Source: Christiangramia aestuarii
GTDB lineage: Bacteria; Bacteroidota; Bacteroidia; Flavobacteriales; Flavobacteriaceae
Length of the DNA stretch: 64,000 nt
Assembly: GCF_009735585.1 (NCBI RefSeq)
Contig: NZ_VJVW01000001.1
Span: 605,698-669,697, forward strand
Reading direction: 5' to 3'
Below the pieces are notes generated by a model. That model saw only the letters and a list, made by a program, of their open reading frames with translations, did not search any database and was not told the origin of the DNA. Positions 8,783-16,959 of this stretch are shown piece by piece. Position 1 is the stretch's first letter; each line of letters opens with the position of its first letter. The translations under genes and the position numbers were made by a program.

Positions 8783-9196
8783 ATGTTAATTAAAAGCCCG
8801 GGAAAAACTTTTTATGCCTTCTGGTTTCTTATCATTCTCATTATTGAGACCCTGATCGCGATTTTCCTGGAAGATGAGCTGATAAGGCCTTATGGAGGAG
8901 ATCTCCTGGTAGTGATCCTAATTTATTGCTTTATTAGAGCCATTACCAGTTTTTCCATTCTGAAAAGTCTAATAATCGTTTTTCTTTTCTCTTTTGCAGT
9001 TGAATTTTTCCAACTCATCAATATTGTGAAGGTCCTGCAATACCAGCTTCCCGAAATCGTGCTGATCGTAATAGGAAGCAGCTTTTCTCCCTGGGACCTG
9101 CTCGCCTACAGCCTTGGAATTCTACTCACGGGAGCCCTTGAATATTACCGTTTAGGCTATTCTGAAAACTCCACCTCGACCATTACCGGGAAGTGA
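8783..9196 (+). CDS. DUF2809 family membrane protein
   Basis: This 137-residue protein has four hydrophobic helices. The segments LIRPYGGDLLVVILIYCFIRA and FSPWDLLAYSLGI match the DUF2809 family of small integral membrane proteins of unknown function. It closes the gene group that starts behind operator copy 2. Its 3' end overlaps the convergent EEP-family gene by 40 nt, so the two coding regions share sequence on opposite strands and no terminator separates them. Confidence 0.8.
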   Translation: MLIKSPGKTFYAFWFLIILIIETLIAIFLEDELIRPYGGDLLVVILIYCFIRAITSFSILKSLIIVFLFSFAVEFFQLINIVKVLQYQLPEIVLIVIGSSFSPWDLLAYSLGILLTGALEYYRLGYSENSTSTITGK

Positions 9197-9993
9197 TCTG
9201 ATGGGTAACGCAGGTCCTTTGAATCGCTCAGGACCGCATATTTTATTACCAATACTTCTTCATTGCTGAAGATATAATCGATGCGACGGGTCACAGGTTC
9301 GCTGAAGTTATAGCCGTTAAAGGTTCCTTCAGGTCCGAATGTTTTATCAGCCTTATCTCTAGAATCGACCAGGAATTCTGAAATCATTTTTATTTCTTCG
9401 GAATCAGGTTCCAGATTAAAATCACCCATCAGCAAGACCGGCAACTCTTCCTTATTCAATTCCTTAATCTTTGAGGTGATCAATTTTGAACTCTCGCGAC
9501 GGGCCTCTGTTCCCACATGATCAAAATGGGTATTGAAGATCCAGAACTTTTCTCCGGTTTCCTTATTCTCAAAAAGTGCATAGGTACAAACCCGGTTGAA
9601 ATCGGCATCCCATCCCCTGCTTACCTCATCAGGGGTTTGAGAAAGCCAGAAGGTATCTTCTTTCAAAATATCGAATTTCTCCTTTTTGTACAGGATCGCA
9701 CTAAACTCTCCTTTATCTCCTCCATCCCTGGCTTCACCGATTACCGCATATTGATCAAGCTCTTCGGAAAAATGTTCCAGCTGGGCTTTCACCGCTTCCT
9801 GCACTCCCAGTATATCCGGCTCATAAAACCCGATCTGGCTGGTGATCCAGGCTTTACGTTTAGACCAGCTGTTCTCACCGTCTTTTTCGTTGGCGTACTT
9901 GATATTATAGGTCATTACCTCCATTTCCTGAGCCTGGATATGAAACACAGGAAGCAGAAAAACGCAAAGGGCAAATAGTTTACTAATCTTCAT
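9157..9993 (-). CDS. Secreted endonuclease/exonuclease/phosphatase family protein
   Basis: This 278-residue protein has a signal peptide (residues 1-20, IQA-QE) and a full EEP fold: TYNIKY, GVQE (metal-binding Glu), FNTHFDH, MGDFNLEP (catalytic Asp and Asn) and the terminal SDHFPVMV motif. Such exported Bacteroidota EEP proteins hydrolyse phosphodiesters or sugar or lipid phosphates in the periplasm; the substrate is not evident. The start was set at ATG 9993, which precedes the signal peptide and overlaps the stop of the upstream gene by 11 nt, indicating coupling. An ATG 24 nt further upstream would add eight residues before the signal and is less likely. Confidence 0.88.
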   Translation of the reverse strand: MKISKLFALCVFLLPVFHIQAQEMEVMTYNIKYANEKDGENSWSKRKAWITSQIGFYEPDILGVQEAVKAQLEHFSEELDQYAVIGEARDGGDKGEFSAILYKKEKFDILKEDTFWLSQTPDEVSRGWDADFNRVCTYALFENKETGEKFWIFNTHFDHVGTEARRESSKLITSKIKELNKEELPVLLMGDFNLEPDSEEIKMISEFLVDSRDKADKTFGPEGTFNGYNFSEPVTRRIDYIFSNEEVLVIKYAVLSDSKDLRYPSDHFPVMVEVEFSE

Positions 9994-11206
9994 TTGCAAT
10001 AATTTTTCCATCCACATAGTCCTGTAAATAAGAATATAAAGGAGTCATTTTTCCTTTTTGTGTCATGCGGGCTCGCCCCAGGATACCGTCCTTGTCATCG
10101 TTAAAAAATGCAGGAATTACGTGCTCCAGGAACATCTCCCCAAAACCTTCACTCGCATCTTTTGGTAGTTCACATGGCAGGTTATCCACTGCCATAATCG
10201 CGATGGATTTTGGGTTCATGAAATCTGCCTCACCGCCAGTTTCCTTGTCGTAGCCGTAAAAGGGTTCGGCTATGGTGGAAGGCCTGATGGTACTGGCAAC
10301 GGGACCGGCGATATCGCAGGAAATATCGGCCACATATTTAATTCGGAAATCCTTATGCCTGATATCCTCCTTGGTATAAAAGACCGGTGCTCCCTGTCCA
10401 TAAAAATGCCCGGCGATGAAAACATCGCTGGTCTTGGCGAATTTCATAAAGTCGGAATCATAATTTTCCGGAACATTATAGAACTCCTTTCGGCTGCCTT
10501 CAGCACCATCCTTTCTTTTGGCGTAGTCTAACACATCGATATGACAAAATACCGGCTTATCGAATTCATTCACCAGGTAAGTTTCGGGGTCTACCTGTTT
10601 GATCTTTAGATGCTCGAGGATCTCCCGGGCACCACGGGCAACTTTCCCGCTACCGGTAAGCACGAATTTATAGGCTGGCAGTTCGATGCCGTCCAGTTCT
10701 TTTAGCATGGCATCGAGATCTGGCAGGTCTTCAGCCTTGGGTAACTGGAATTTGTTTTCTTTGATCCCAATGGCTCGAATCCCGTTATAAGCCCCAACAA
10801 GCCCGGCATAGCGTCCAAACCCTATTAAACGTGCCTTGTTTTTATTGGTGATCACCTCGTGATCGTATAATTCTATCTTTCTTGACAGAATTTCACGAAG
10901 CAGGTCACGATTATATGGCTGCTTTTTGATGGTATGAGAAAAGAAAAAGTACTTTTTGTCAGGTATCAGATTCGGGATCGGTACTTCTTTTACTCCCAGA
11001 AGTACGTCACAATCGCTGATATCTTCTGAAACTTCAAAACCTGCCTCACGATATTCGTCATCGCTAAAGATCCTGATATCAGAACTTTCCACTTTAAAGG
11101 AGGCTTCCGGAAATTGGGAAACTACTTTTTTTAGCATTTGTGGTGAAAAAAGCACTCTTCTATCTGGTGGTGTTTTTCGTTCTTTGATCAGGGCGAATTT
11201 TATCAT
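9983..11206 (-). CDS. Saccharopine dehydrogenase / alanine dehydrogenase-like NAD(P) oxidoreductase
   Basis: This 407-residue protein begins with an AlaDh/PNT-type N-terminal domain (KERKTPPDRRVLFSPQ, then VLLGVKEVP and YFFFSHTIKKQ) and has a Rossmann segment YKFVLTGSGKVARGAREIL. The order matches the saccharopine dehydrogenase (lysine-forming) group of the AlaDh/PNT superfamily. Bacteroidota usually make lysine by other routes, so a catabolic or different amino-acid substrate is possible. It is the first gene of a two-gene operon with the EEP hydrolase. The family is well supported; the reaction is inferred. Confidence 0.8.
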   Translation of the reverse strand: MIKFALIKERKTPPDRRVLFSPQMLKKVVSQFPEASFKVESSDIRIFSDDEYREAGFEVSEDISDCDVLLGVKEVPIPNLIPDKKYFFFSHTIKKQPYNRDLLREILSRKIELYDHEVITNKNKARLIGFGRYAGLVGAYNGIRAIGIKENKFQLPKAEDLPDLDAMLKELDGIELPAYKFVLTGSGKVARGAREILEHLKIKQVDPETYLVNEFDKPVFCHIDVLDYAKRKDGAEGSRKEFYNVPENYDSDFMKFAKTSDVFIAGHFYGQGAPVFYTKEDIRHKDFRIKYVADISCDIAGPVASTIRPSTIAEPFYGYDKETGGEADFMNPKSIAIMAVDNLPCELPKDASEGFGEMFLEHVIPAFFNDDKDGILGRARMTQKGKMTPLYSYLQDYVDGKIIANED

Positions 11207-11319
11207 TCTGGTATGGGTTTTGCTTAATATTGTAGTGTCTCAAAGATATAAATTTAAATGAGTATCTTTGCTGGCCCGATCGTAAACTACGGTCGGATTT
11301 CTTTGAAAATTCTGGAGAT

Positions 11320-11376
11320 GTCATGCTGAACTTGTTTCAGCATCGCAACAGGTCCCGAAATAAATTCGGGACGAAT
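11320..11376. repeat. Dispersed intergenic palindromes, copy A
   Basis: Two adjacent inverted repeats, GATGCTGAA/TTCAGCATC-like (loop around CTTG) and TCCCGAA/TTCGGGA, end in GACGAATTC. The same layout (CCTGAA-type arm, short AT-rich loop, TTCAGG-type arm, GACGAAT tail) recurs at 21968, 52575 and 58779-58983. Confidence 0.6.
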
Positions 11377-11416
11377 TCGAACTGGTTAAAATCTAACAAT
11401 TTTAACCGTTCTCATT

Positions 11417-11514
11417 CGCGTTAGGGATAGCAGCGGTTAGCTTTTTGCGAGGTGACGAACAAAAACTATGAGCGCATAGCCCGGCCACGAAGCGAAAGCG
11501 CAGTGGCAACGCCC
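11417..11514 (+). repeat. Structured intergenic element, copy 1
   Basis: An element of about 98 nt closed by GCGTT (11418-11422) pairing with AACGC (11508-11512). Inside are GGG (11424-11426) with CCC (11480-11482), GCG (11433-11435) with CGC (11473-11475), and a 3' hairpin GCCAC/GTGGC (11484-11488 with 11503-11507). Copy 2 at 55419-55517 has the same architecture with a compensatory change in the closing helix. It lies 30 nt upstream of tmRNA on the same strand. Function is unknown. Confidence 0.55.
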
Positions 11515-11544
11515 AGATCACAAAGAAGATGTTCATTATTTTAT

Positions 11545-11941
11545 GGGGTCGACTTGGTTTTGACAGCGAGTCTAATTGAGTTGTAAGCACGTAGAGCGCT
11601 GGGATATAGCTCTTAAATCTCATATTTCACACTTTTTTAAACGGCGAGAATAACTACGCCTTGGCTGCGTAACCGAATCACAGTAGGTTATACTTAGTCC
11701 CTGCAAGGCAGGGAGCCAAGATGTCTCGTGGAAGCCTTGATTTACGGCGTCCACACCAGAGGCACCGATAAAGTAAATATAGGGAGCTCAGGGCCTTGAT
11801 GAGTTTCCGAAACTTAAGCGAGGATACGTGTAAAGTTGGTGGTTTTCGGCCGGCTTTGCATCGACAATCAAGTGAAAACTAAACGTGTAGAAAGCATCTG
11901 AATTGCTTGTTTGGACGAGGGTTCGAACCCCTCCGACTCCA
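11545..11941 (+). ncRNA. ssrA: tmRNA (transfer-messenger RNA)
   Basis: The 5' end GGGGUCGA pairs with 3' CGACUCC to give the 7-bp tRNA-like acceptor stem, and the T-arm GGGUUCGAACCC precedes it. The tag reading frame 11643-11672 begins with resume codon GGC and encodes GENNYALAA followed by TAA, the usual protease-recognised ending. The RNA rescues stalled ribosomes together with SmpB. The encoded 3' end is ...CTCCACA, so the terminal CCA is probably added after transcription. Two hairpin terminators follow. Open frames drawn across this region are not genes. Confidence 0.97.
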
Positions 11942-11942
11942 C
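11928..11942 (+). repeat. tmRNA 3'-end direct repeat, copy 1
   Basis: CCCCTCCGACTCCAC, the T-arm and acceptor end of tmRNA, recurs exactly at 12089-12103. tmRNA 3' ends are common attachment sites for tyrosine recombinases. Confidence 0.6.
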
Positions 11943-11974
11943 AATTAAGCGCAGCCGGGCTGCGGATTAAAATT

Positions 11975-12012
11975 AAAAAATCTGCCAGGTATTTCACCTG
12001 AGCAGATTTTTT
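11975..12012 (+). terminator. Terminator of tmRNA
   Basis: A long hairpin with outer stem AAAAAATCTGC/GCAGATTTTTT and inner stem CAGGT/ACCTG around ATTTC, ending in a T run. Its core resembles the hairpin at 24423-24449. Confidence 0.85.
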
Positions 12013-12088
12013 GGTTTTAAGGCGCCTGGACTGCAAGGACAGCCGGATGCATTTACAGAATAGGAGTTAAAGGTTAAGGCGCAGCCAG

Positions 12089-12103
12089 CCCCTCCGACTC
12101 CAC
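12089..12103 (+). repeat. tmRNA 3'-end direct repeat, copy 2 (possible att remnant)
   Basis: An exact 15-nt repeat of the tmRNA 3' end, 161 nt downstream of the original and outside any gene. The preceding bases (TTAAGGCGCAGCCAG) also resemble those just after the first copy (TTAAGCGCAGCCGGG). It may be an attachment-site relic; the interval holds no recombinase or cargo. Confidence 0.45.
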
Positions 12104-12107
12104 CTAC

Positions 12108-12147
12108 GCTCGCCGAAGCTCTTTTTTGAGCGAAGGCGAGCTTTTTT
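12108..12147 (+). terminator. Second strong hairpin terminator downstream of tmRNA
   Basis: The stem GCTCGCC/GGCGAGC with an inner GCTC/GAGC pairing is followed by TTTTTT. Confidence 0.75.
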
Positions 12148-12391
12148 ATTATATCACCTTCTCTTATTTTTAGTTTACTTTTTTATTATCTGCGAGCTTG
12201 CGCCCCCGCTAAAGCTTGAGTGCACGCGGGCGGTGGACGCAGTCCACTATCATTTTATATAAGAAAGATACCCGGATTGTTTCCTTAACTAGGATATGAA
12301 AGCCCTGAGAAAAAGCTGGATGCCCAGGCTTCTAAAAAGGATTCTAAGAAGAAAAGCTAGCTACAATAGTTTATTGAATTCACAAGTTTTC
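12148..12391. other. Non-coding stretch with possible gene remnant
   Basis: The stretch contains a perfect hairpin GTGGAC-GCA-GTCCAC (12233-12247). One plus-strand frame at 12289-12360 reads as a lysine-rich C-terminal tail ending in KKDSKKKS and a stop, without a start codon and preceded by an in-frame stop. It may be the end of a lost gene; nothing else is evident. Confidence 0.35.
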
Positions 12392-13084
12392 TCAGTCACA
12401 ATTTCCCTCGCTTGAACACGAATCCCCTTCGGCGACCTTAAGTTCAGATTTACTTTCCTGCCATACTGTTTCTAAAGTCTGAAGGAAATCTTCAACTGGC
12501 TGGGCTCCGGAAATGGCATATTTATCATCAAATACAAAGAATGGAACTCCTCGCACACCAATATTCTGTGCCTCCATCTCGTCCTGTTTCACTTCATAGG
12601 CATAGGCGTCAGAATTTAAAACCTGCTTAACCTCTTCAGCATCCAGGCCTATAGACGCAGCAACCTCTGAGAGAATAGAGATATCGTCAATATTCTTCCC
12701 TTGCTCAAAATGAACTTCAAAGAGAGCTTCCTTGATCTCATTCCCCAGGTTCCTGGTTTTAGCAAATTGAATAAGGCGATGAGCATCAAATGAATTTGCA
12801 AGGATCCCTTCCTGAAGATTCATTGAGATACCTGCTTCCTCTGCCATTTTTGTAGCGCCGCTGAACATTTGCAGGGCCTGCTCTTCACTTACACCTTTAG
12901 CCTTTACGAAATACTCCAGCATCGAGGTATGGGGATCGGTTTTTAAGGTGGGATCGAGTTGAAAGCTTTTCCAAACGATTTCTACTTTGCCTTTATTTGG
13001 AAACTGTTCCAGGGCATCTTCAAATTTTTTCTTTCCTATATAACAGAAAGGACATCTAACATCTGACCAAATACTTACCTTCAT
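12392..13084 (-). CDS. DsbA family oxidoreductase (FrnE-like)
   Basis: This 230-residue protein lacks a signal peptide and has the redox motif C11-P-F-C14 right after the first beta strand, followed by a long helical insertion and the closing segment GVRGVPFFVFDDKYAISGAQP that supplies the cis-Pro loop. These are features of the cytoplasmic FrnE/2-hydroxychromene isomerase-like branch of the DsbA superfamily, linked to thiol redox homeostasis. The C-terminal tail contains two further cysteines (CSSEGNC), which could form an extra redox pair. It is isolated from its neighbours and probably transcribed alone. Confidence 0.9.
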   Translation of the reverse strand: MKVSIWSDVRCPFCYIGKKKFEDALEQFPNKGKVEIVWKSFQLDPTLKTDPHTSMLEYFVKAKGVSEEQALQMFSGATKMAEEAGISMNLQEGILANSFDAHRLIQFAKTRNLGNEIKEALFEVHFEQGKNIDDISILSEVAASIGLDAEEVKQVLNSDAYAYEVKQDEMEAQNIGVRGVPFFVFDDKYAISGAQPVEDFLQTLETVWQESKSELKVAEGDSCSSEGNCD

Positions 13085-13446
13085 ATATCCTTAGTTTTCA
13101 ATGATTACAGGGCTGACTAATTTAGCCGAGGCAAATTTACAACAAGTCTGCCAGAATGCAGATACAGGTAACTGGTTCCCAAAATTTTTTGATTTGATTT
13201 TAATTTGTCGCAAAAATCAATGTAAAAATGCGGCTTTCGAGGCCATTTGACGCAAATCCTAAAATTCAAAAATTTAAACCCTTGATTTTTCAGGGCTTCA
13301 CAAACTATAACATCGCGCAGCGTGCTATCTCAATTTTATGCTTTCGCTCATAAAAACCTCAATCTCTTTCGTTGTAATGAATATTATTATTAATCCTCAT
13401 TATCCAAGCATTTAAATCAGGGTAACCTGCAAATATGATTTAATTT
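13085..13446. other. AT-rich intergenic region
   Basis: No open reading frame with a recognisable product, tRNA or riboswitch was seen. The region separates two minus-strand genes and should hold the promoter of the DsbA-like gene near 13090-13140; no clear TAnnTTTG box was identified. Confidence 0.5.
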
Positions 13447-13476
13447 AAAAATCCCACTCGATATAAGTGGGATTTT
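13447..13476 (-). terminator. Terminator after proline dehydrogenase
   Basis: AAAAATCCCACT/AGTGGGATTTT hairpin with a 7-nt loop, located 49 nt beyond the stop of the minus-strand proline dehydrogenase gene; it reads as a terminator in that direction. Confidence 0.75.
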
Positions 13477-13524
13477 GTTGTCTGTACCTTAAATACTGTA
13501 CGCGATATTCCGAAAATTAGAAAT

Positions 13525-14727
13525 TTATGCTGGAACCTGTTCTTTATTCTGAACATCTCCATTACGCCTATCTATCTCTCCATTTAATAAAACCAATTCA
13601 CGATTGGTCTGACCTTCAACCGAAGAATTTTCTTCTGCTCTGCGCAGTAAATACGGCACCACATCTGTAACAGGGCCAAAAGGAACCAGCTTAGCGGTAT
13701 TATATCCTTTTCCCGCTAGATTATAACTTATTTGATCACTCATCCCATATAACTGACTGAACCAAACTCTGGGATCGTCTTTCGCAATTTTCTGATCTTC
13801 CATAATTTGTAAAGCCAGGTAGTTACTCATTTCATTATGAGTGCCAATAAATACTGATATGTCCTCAAGATGATCCAGGCAATAGGCCAATACACTATTA
13901 AAACTGACATCTGTTGCCTCTTTATTTCTACAAATTGGCGACTTTTTACCACGTTTCTTAGCCCTTTTATTCTCCTTTTCCATATACGCCCCACGAACAA
14001 TCTTGGCCCCAATTTTAAAGTTATCCTTCTGGGCAGTTAAGTGAAGTTCTTTTAGGTAATCCAATCTGTCCCATCGGTAGCACTGGAATGTATTAAATAT
14101 GAGGGCTTCTTCTTTGTTATATTTCCGCATCATATCTTCCATCAGATCATCAGCGGCATCTTGCATCCAACTCTCTTCAGCATCGGCATATAATCTCACA
14201 TTGAATTTTTTAGCTTCTACACATAAACCTTCCACTCTTTCCCGGACCCGCTCCCATTCTGCAGTTTCTTTATCGGAAAGGCTAATATGACTACTTACTT
14301 TATGCCATATTTCAAAGCGCCCCAAAGCTGTAGGTTTAAAAATGGCAAATGGAACTTCAGACTCTTCACTGGCAAAAGCTATAAGCTCTTTCTTGACCTT
14401 AAAGGCTGAATCGAATTCTTCCTCTTCCTCTTTGCCTTCAACAGAATAATCGAGGATACTTGACATATTCACCTCGTCCATCTCCCTAATGATGGGTTTG
14501 CAATCGTCTATACTGGTTCCTCCACAAAACTGATCGAAAATGGTATTTTTTATAAGCGGCTGAACAGGCAACTTAGCCTTAAGAGCAAATTTTGTCAGGG
14601 CTATTCCCGGTTTGATCAGGAAAGGTTTTCCCATAACGCTAAAAAGTAAAATGGCTCGTTTAAGTTCTAGATCAGATTTTAATCTGAATGCTGTAGCCGT
14701 ATTGTTGAATATCTTTTTGTTAATCAT
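13525..14727 (-). CDS. Proline dehydrogenase, monofunctional
   Basis: This 400-residue FAD enzyme oxidises L-proline to pyrroline-5-carboxylate. The C-terminal motif YLLRRAEEN, whose Arg pair and Glu hold the proline carboxylate and amine, is intact, and the strands KIGAKIVRGAYME and FIGTHNE are the expected flavin-barrel elements. Its length fits single-function bacterial and mitochondrial PRODH, not the bifunctional PutA. No P5C dehydrogenase gene is adjacent. A hairpin terminator follows 49 nt beyond the stop codon. The assignment is secure; regulation is not visible. Confidence 0.93.
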   Translation of the reverse strand: MINKKIFNNTATAFRLKSDLELKRAILLFSVMGKPFLIKPGIALTKFALKAKLPVQPLIKNTIFDQFCGGTSIDDCKPIIREMDEVNMSSILDYSVEGKEEEEEFDSAFKVKKELIAFASEESEVPFAIFKPTALGRFEIWHKVSSHISLSDKETAEWERVRERVEGLCVEAKKFNVRLYADAEESWMQDAADDLMEDMMRKYNKEEALIFNTFQCYRWDRLDYLKELHLTAQKDNFKIGAKIVRGAYMEKENKRAKKRGKKSPICRNKEATDVSFNSVLAYCLDHLEDISVFIGTHNEMSNYLALQIMEDQKIAKDDPRVWFSQLYGMSDQISYNLAGKGYNTAKLVPFGPVTDVVPYLLRRAEENSSVEGQTNRELVLLNGEIDRRNGDVQNKEQVPA

Positions 14728-14994
14728 CCTGCTAAACTACCCAACACTTCTACAGCATAAAACCACCTTACAGAAACATTAACTGTAAATATGATTATTA
14801 CAGCCATTGAGTCAAAAAAGATCTGATATGAGATATTAAGAAATATTAAAAAACAGGAATTATTAATATTCTTTTTAGAAAATGATAGGTTTTAAAGAAT
14901 TCATCATTATTCCCCATGATCTTAAATCTCACCTATGAGTGGTTACCCTTCCATCTAAGTTCTGTTATAACATTTATTTACGTATATCTTAATA

Positions 14995-16200
14995 ATGTTA
15001 TATCTTTTATATTCTGAATTTCAATCAACTAGCAACATGTTAGCTCTACATTCAATCGGCACTATTAATTTCTTATACAGAAAAGCTTTGATTCAATGGA
15101 TGTTCCTGATCCTGGTATGTGTTAGCCAGATATCCTGTGCCCAAAGGAAAAATAAATCTGTGGGGCCGGGTGGCGGTACTGTTGAAATATCTCAACCAGA
15201 GCTTAGGGTGACCATGAACGATTTCTTTTACAGGTTTGAACGCAGCATCGCTGAATCTGCCGATAGCATCATGAAAGCATCCACAGATCCAGCTGTTGAA
15301 CGCGAAGCCCTGATCTGGAAATTGAATTCGATTCCGGTTGCCAATACCGCGATCTATAATTCCGATCCTTTTCTAGGTTATATAGATGTAGCAGTTTTTA
15401 CTTACCAATTGAAACTGTTTTATGAAAACGGAGCCGGCAAGGACTCCTTTGGACCTCATCAGGATATCGCCCTGGAAACCTTGGATTCGCTCTGGGAAGA
15501 GCTGCTGGATATTGGCCGGAACCTGGTACCCGACAATGATATTTCAGAAGGAACCAGGATCGTTACCGATTTTGCTGAAAAACATCCCCTTAACAGCTCC
15601 TATTTCGTTAGGCAATCCACGGTCCCTTTAATGACCAAAATTCAAAATGCCGAGAAAGTTACCTTTAAAGGACTGGCTGAAGATATGTCGCAAAGCCTGG
15701 ATCAAATGCGCGCTCAACTCGGTTCCTATATGGAGGTGCTGCCGAAACAGGTACGCTGGGAATCTGAATACCTGATCGATAACGCCCTAACCAATGCCGA
15801 AATGACCGGTCGCTTTGACTCTATTTCCAACTTAATGGAAAGAACGGTATTGGTACTGGAATCAAGTCCAGATTTGATCGATAACCAACGGGAGGCAGCC
15901 TTTAGGGACATTAGCGGTGAACGAATAGCAGTAATTCAGGCTCTGCGTCAGGAGCGCGAGATCATCCTGGAGGAGATCAAAAAAGAACGGGCGATCGTTT
16001 TGGCTGAACTTTCCGAACAAATAAACACACAGCGGGAAGCGGGTTTTAAAGATCTCAATGCTTTAACGACCCAAAGTATTGATGCAACTTTTGATCGAAC
16101 AGAGGATATCATTGATAAGCTCTTCTGGAGGACGCTGATCCTCATCTCAATTTTATTCGTATTGATATTTATTGGATTGGTCCTTTATAAAAAGATTTAA
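14995..16200 (+). CDS. Membrane-anchored coiled-coil protein of unknown function
   Basis: This 401-residue protein has an N-terminal hydrophobic signal ending in QISC-A (lipobox-like), a long helical body, a coiled-coil stretch rich in Arg/Glu (about 310-350, RQEREIILEEIKKERAIVLAEL), and a C-terminal transmembrane helix (about 375-395) with a short basic tail. The start is uncertain: in-frame ATG codons lie at 14995, 15037 and 15100, and the last would place the signal peptide at the very N-terminus. The layout resembles sensory or tethering proteins without the signalling domain. I do not recognise a family. It stands alone between two minus-strand genes. Confidence 0.75.
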   Translation: MLYLLYSEFQSTSNMLALHSIGTINFLYRKALIQWMFLILVCVSQISCAQRKNKSVGPGGGTVEISQPELRVTMNDFFYRFERSIAESADSIMKASTDPAVEREALIWKLNSIPVANTAIYNSDPFLGYIDVAVFTYQLKLFYENGAGKDSFGPHQDIALETLDSLWEELLDIGRNLVPDNDISEGTRIVTDFAEKHPLNSSYFVRQSTVPLMTKIQNAEKVTFKGLAEDMSQSLDQMRAQLGSYMEVLPKQVRWESEYLIDNALTNAEMTGRFDSISNLMERTVLVLESSPDLIDNQREAAFRDISGERIAVIQALRQEREIILEEIKKERAIVLAELSEQINTQREAGFKDLNALTTQSIDATFDRTEDIIDKLFWRTLILISILFVLIFIGLVLYKKI

Positions 16201-16243
16201 AACTGGCCCCTAATAATAAAATTAAGAATGAATTCCGAGTTTA

Positions 16244-16906
16244 CTAAATCTTATATAGGGTAGTCTGGATTACCCCTGGATAATCCTCTAAATTGATCGT
16301 TAATAGTGGCTTTTCTTCTTTTACTTCCCACAGAAATGGTGGCACCAGTAAATCCACCCCACTTTGTTTTTTAAGCCTGCTTCCCTGTCCCGAAATTATA
16401 TCCATATTTGGTATGAAATCGGCTTCCGGCAAATGTTCAGTTAAAATGAGATATTTGAAATCCCTGAGCTTTTTTAGAATTGACTGGATTTCAGTATTTG
16501 ATAAATGTTGCAGCACCTGCCTTAAAATAGCGATGTCTCCCGTCGGCAGCTCGTCTTTTGCAATATCCAGGCAGCGGAATTCAAGGTTTTCCCGGCTGAA
16601 ATTTTCCGAATTGTGTCTGATCAGGGGCTCTACAATATCTACCGCAATATACTTTCCGGCATAATCCAATAATTCTTTGCCTACATTAAAATCACCACAG
16701 CCAAGATCACATACCACCGGCGGATTTTCAAAGGATCTTAAAAAGGATGTTACTTTCTCGATATAGGGTTCAATGATTTCCGGATGATGAGACCCGATCC
16801 CGGAGTAGAATTCAGATTTATTTCCACCCCAGAGATTCTTACTGTAAACTTGCTCCATGGCATCTTTGGTTGGCCAGGGCTTTTTTTGTTTTTTAGGCGA
16901 TCTCAT
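16244..16906 (-). CDS. Class I SAM-dependent methyltransferase
   Basis: This 220-residue protein has the glycine-rich motif I (VCDLGCGDFNVGKEL), an acidic end of strand 2 (IAVDIVEP), and the LRQVLQHLSNTEI segment typical of small-molecule methyltransferases. The N-terminus is basic (MRSPKKQKKPWP). The acceptor substrate is unknown. It is followed 53 nt later, in the upstream direction, by the minus-strand ScfR-like regulator, and could be on the same transcript. Confidence 0.85.
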   Translation of the reverse strand: MRSPKKQKKPWPTKDAMEQVYSKNLWGGNKSEFYSGIGSHHPEIIEPYIEKVTSFLRSFENPPVVCDLGCGDFNVGKELLDYAGKYIAVDIVEPLIRHNSENFSRENLEFRCLDIAKDELPTGDIAILRQVLQHLSNTEIQSILKKLRDFKYLILTEHLPEADFIPNMDIISGQGSRLKKQSGVDLLVPPFLWEVKEEKPLLTINLEDYPGVIQTTLYKI

Positions 16907-16959
16907 AGGATTATTAATTATACCTCTCCGGATTTAAATCTTTCCTCTTTAAAAAAATT

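Noticed and set aside
11402-12036. Minus-strand open frames across the tmRNA region (11402-11623 and 11788-12036)
   Set aside because: They run antisense through the structured element, tmRNA and terminator and match nothing recognisable.
12296-12415. 39-codon plus-strand frame after tmRNA
   Set aside because: It runs into the opposite-strand dsbA-like gene and has no recognisable product; a different frame looks like a gene tail, reported as weak.
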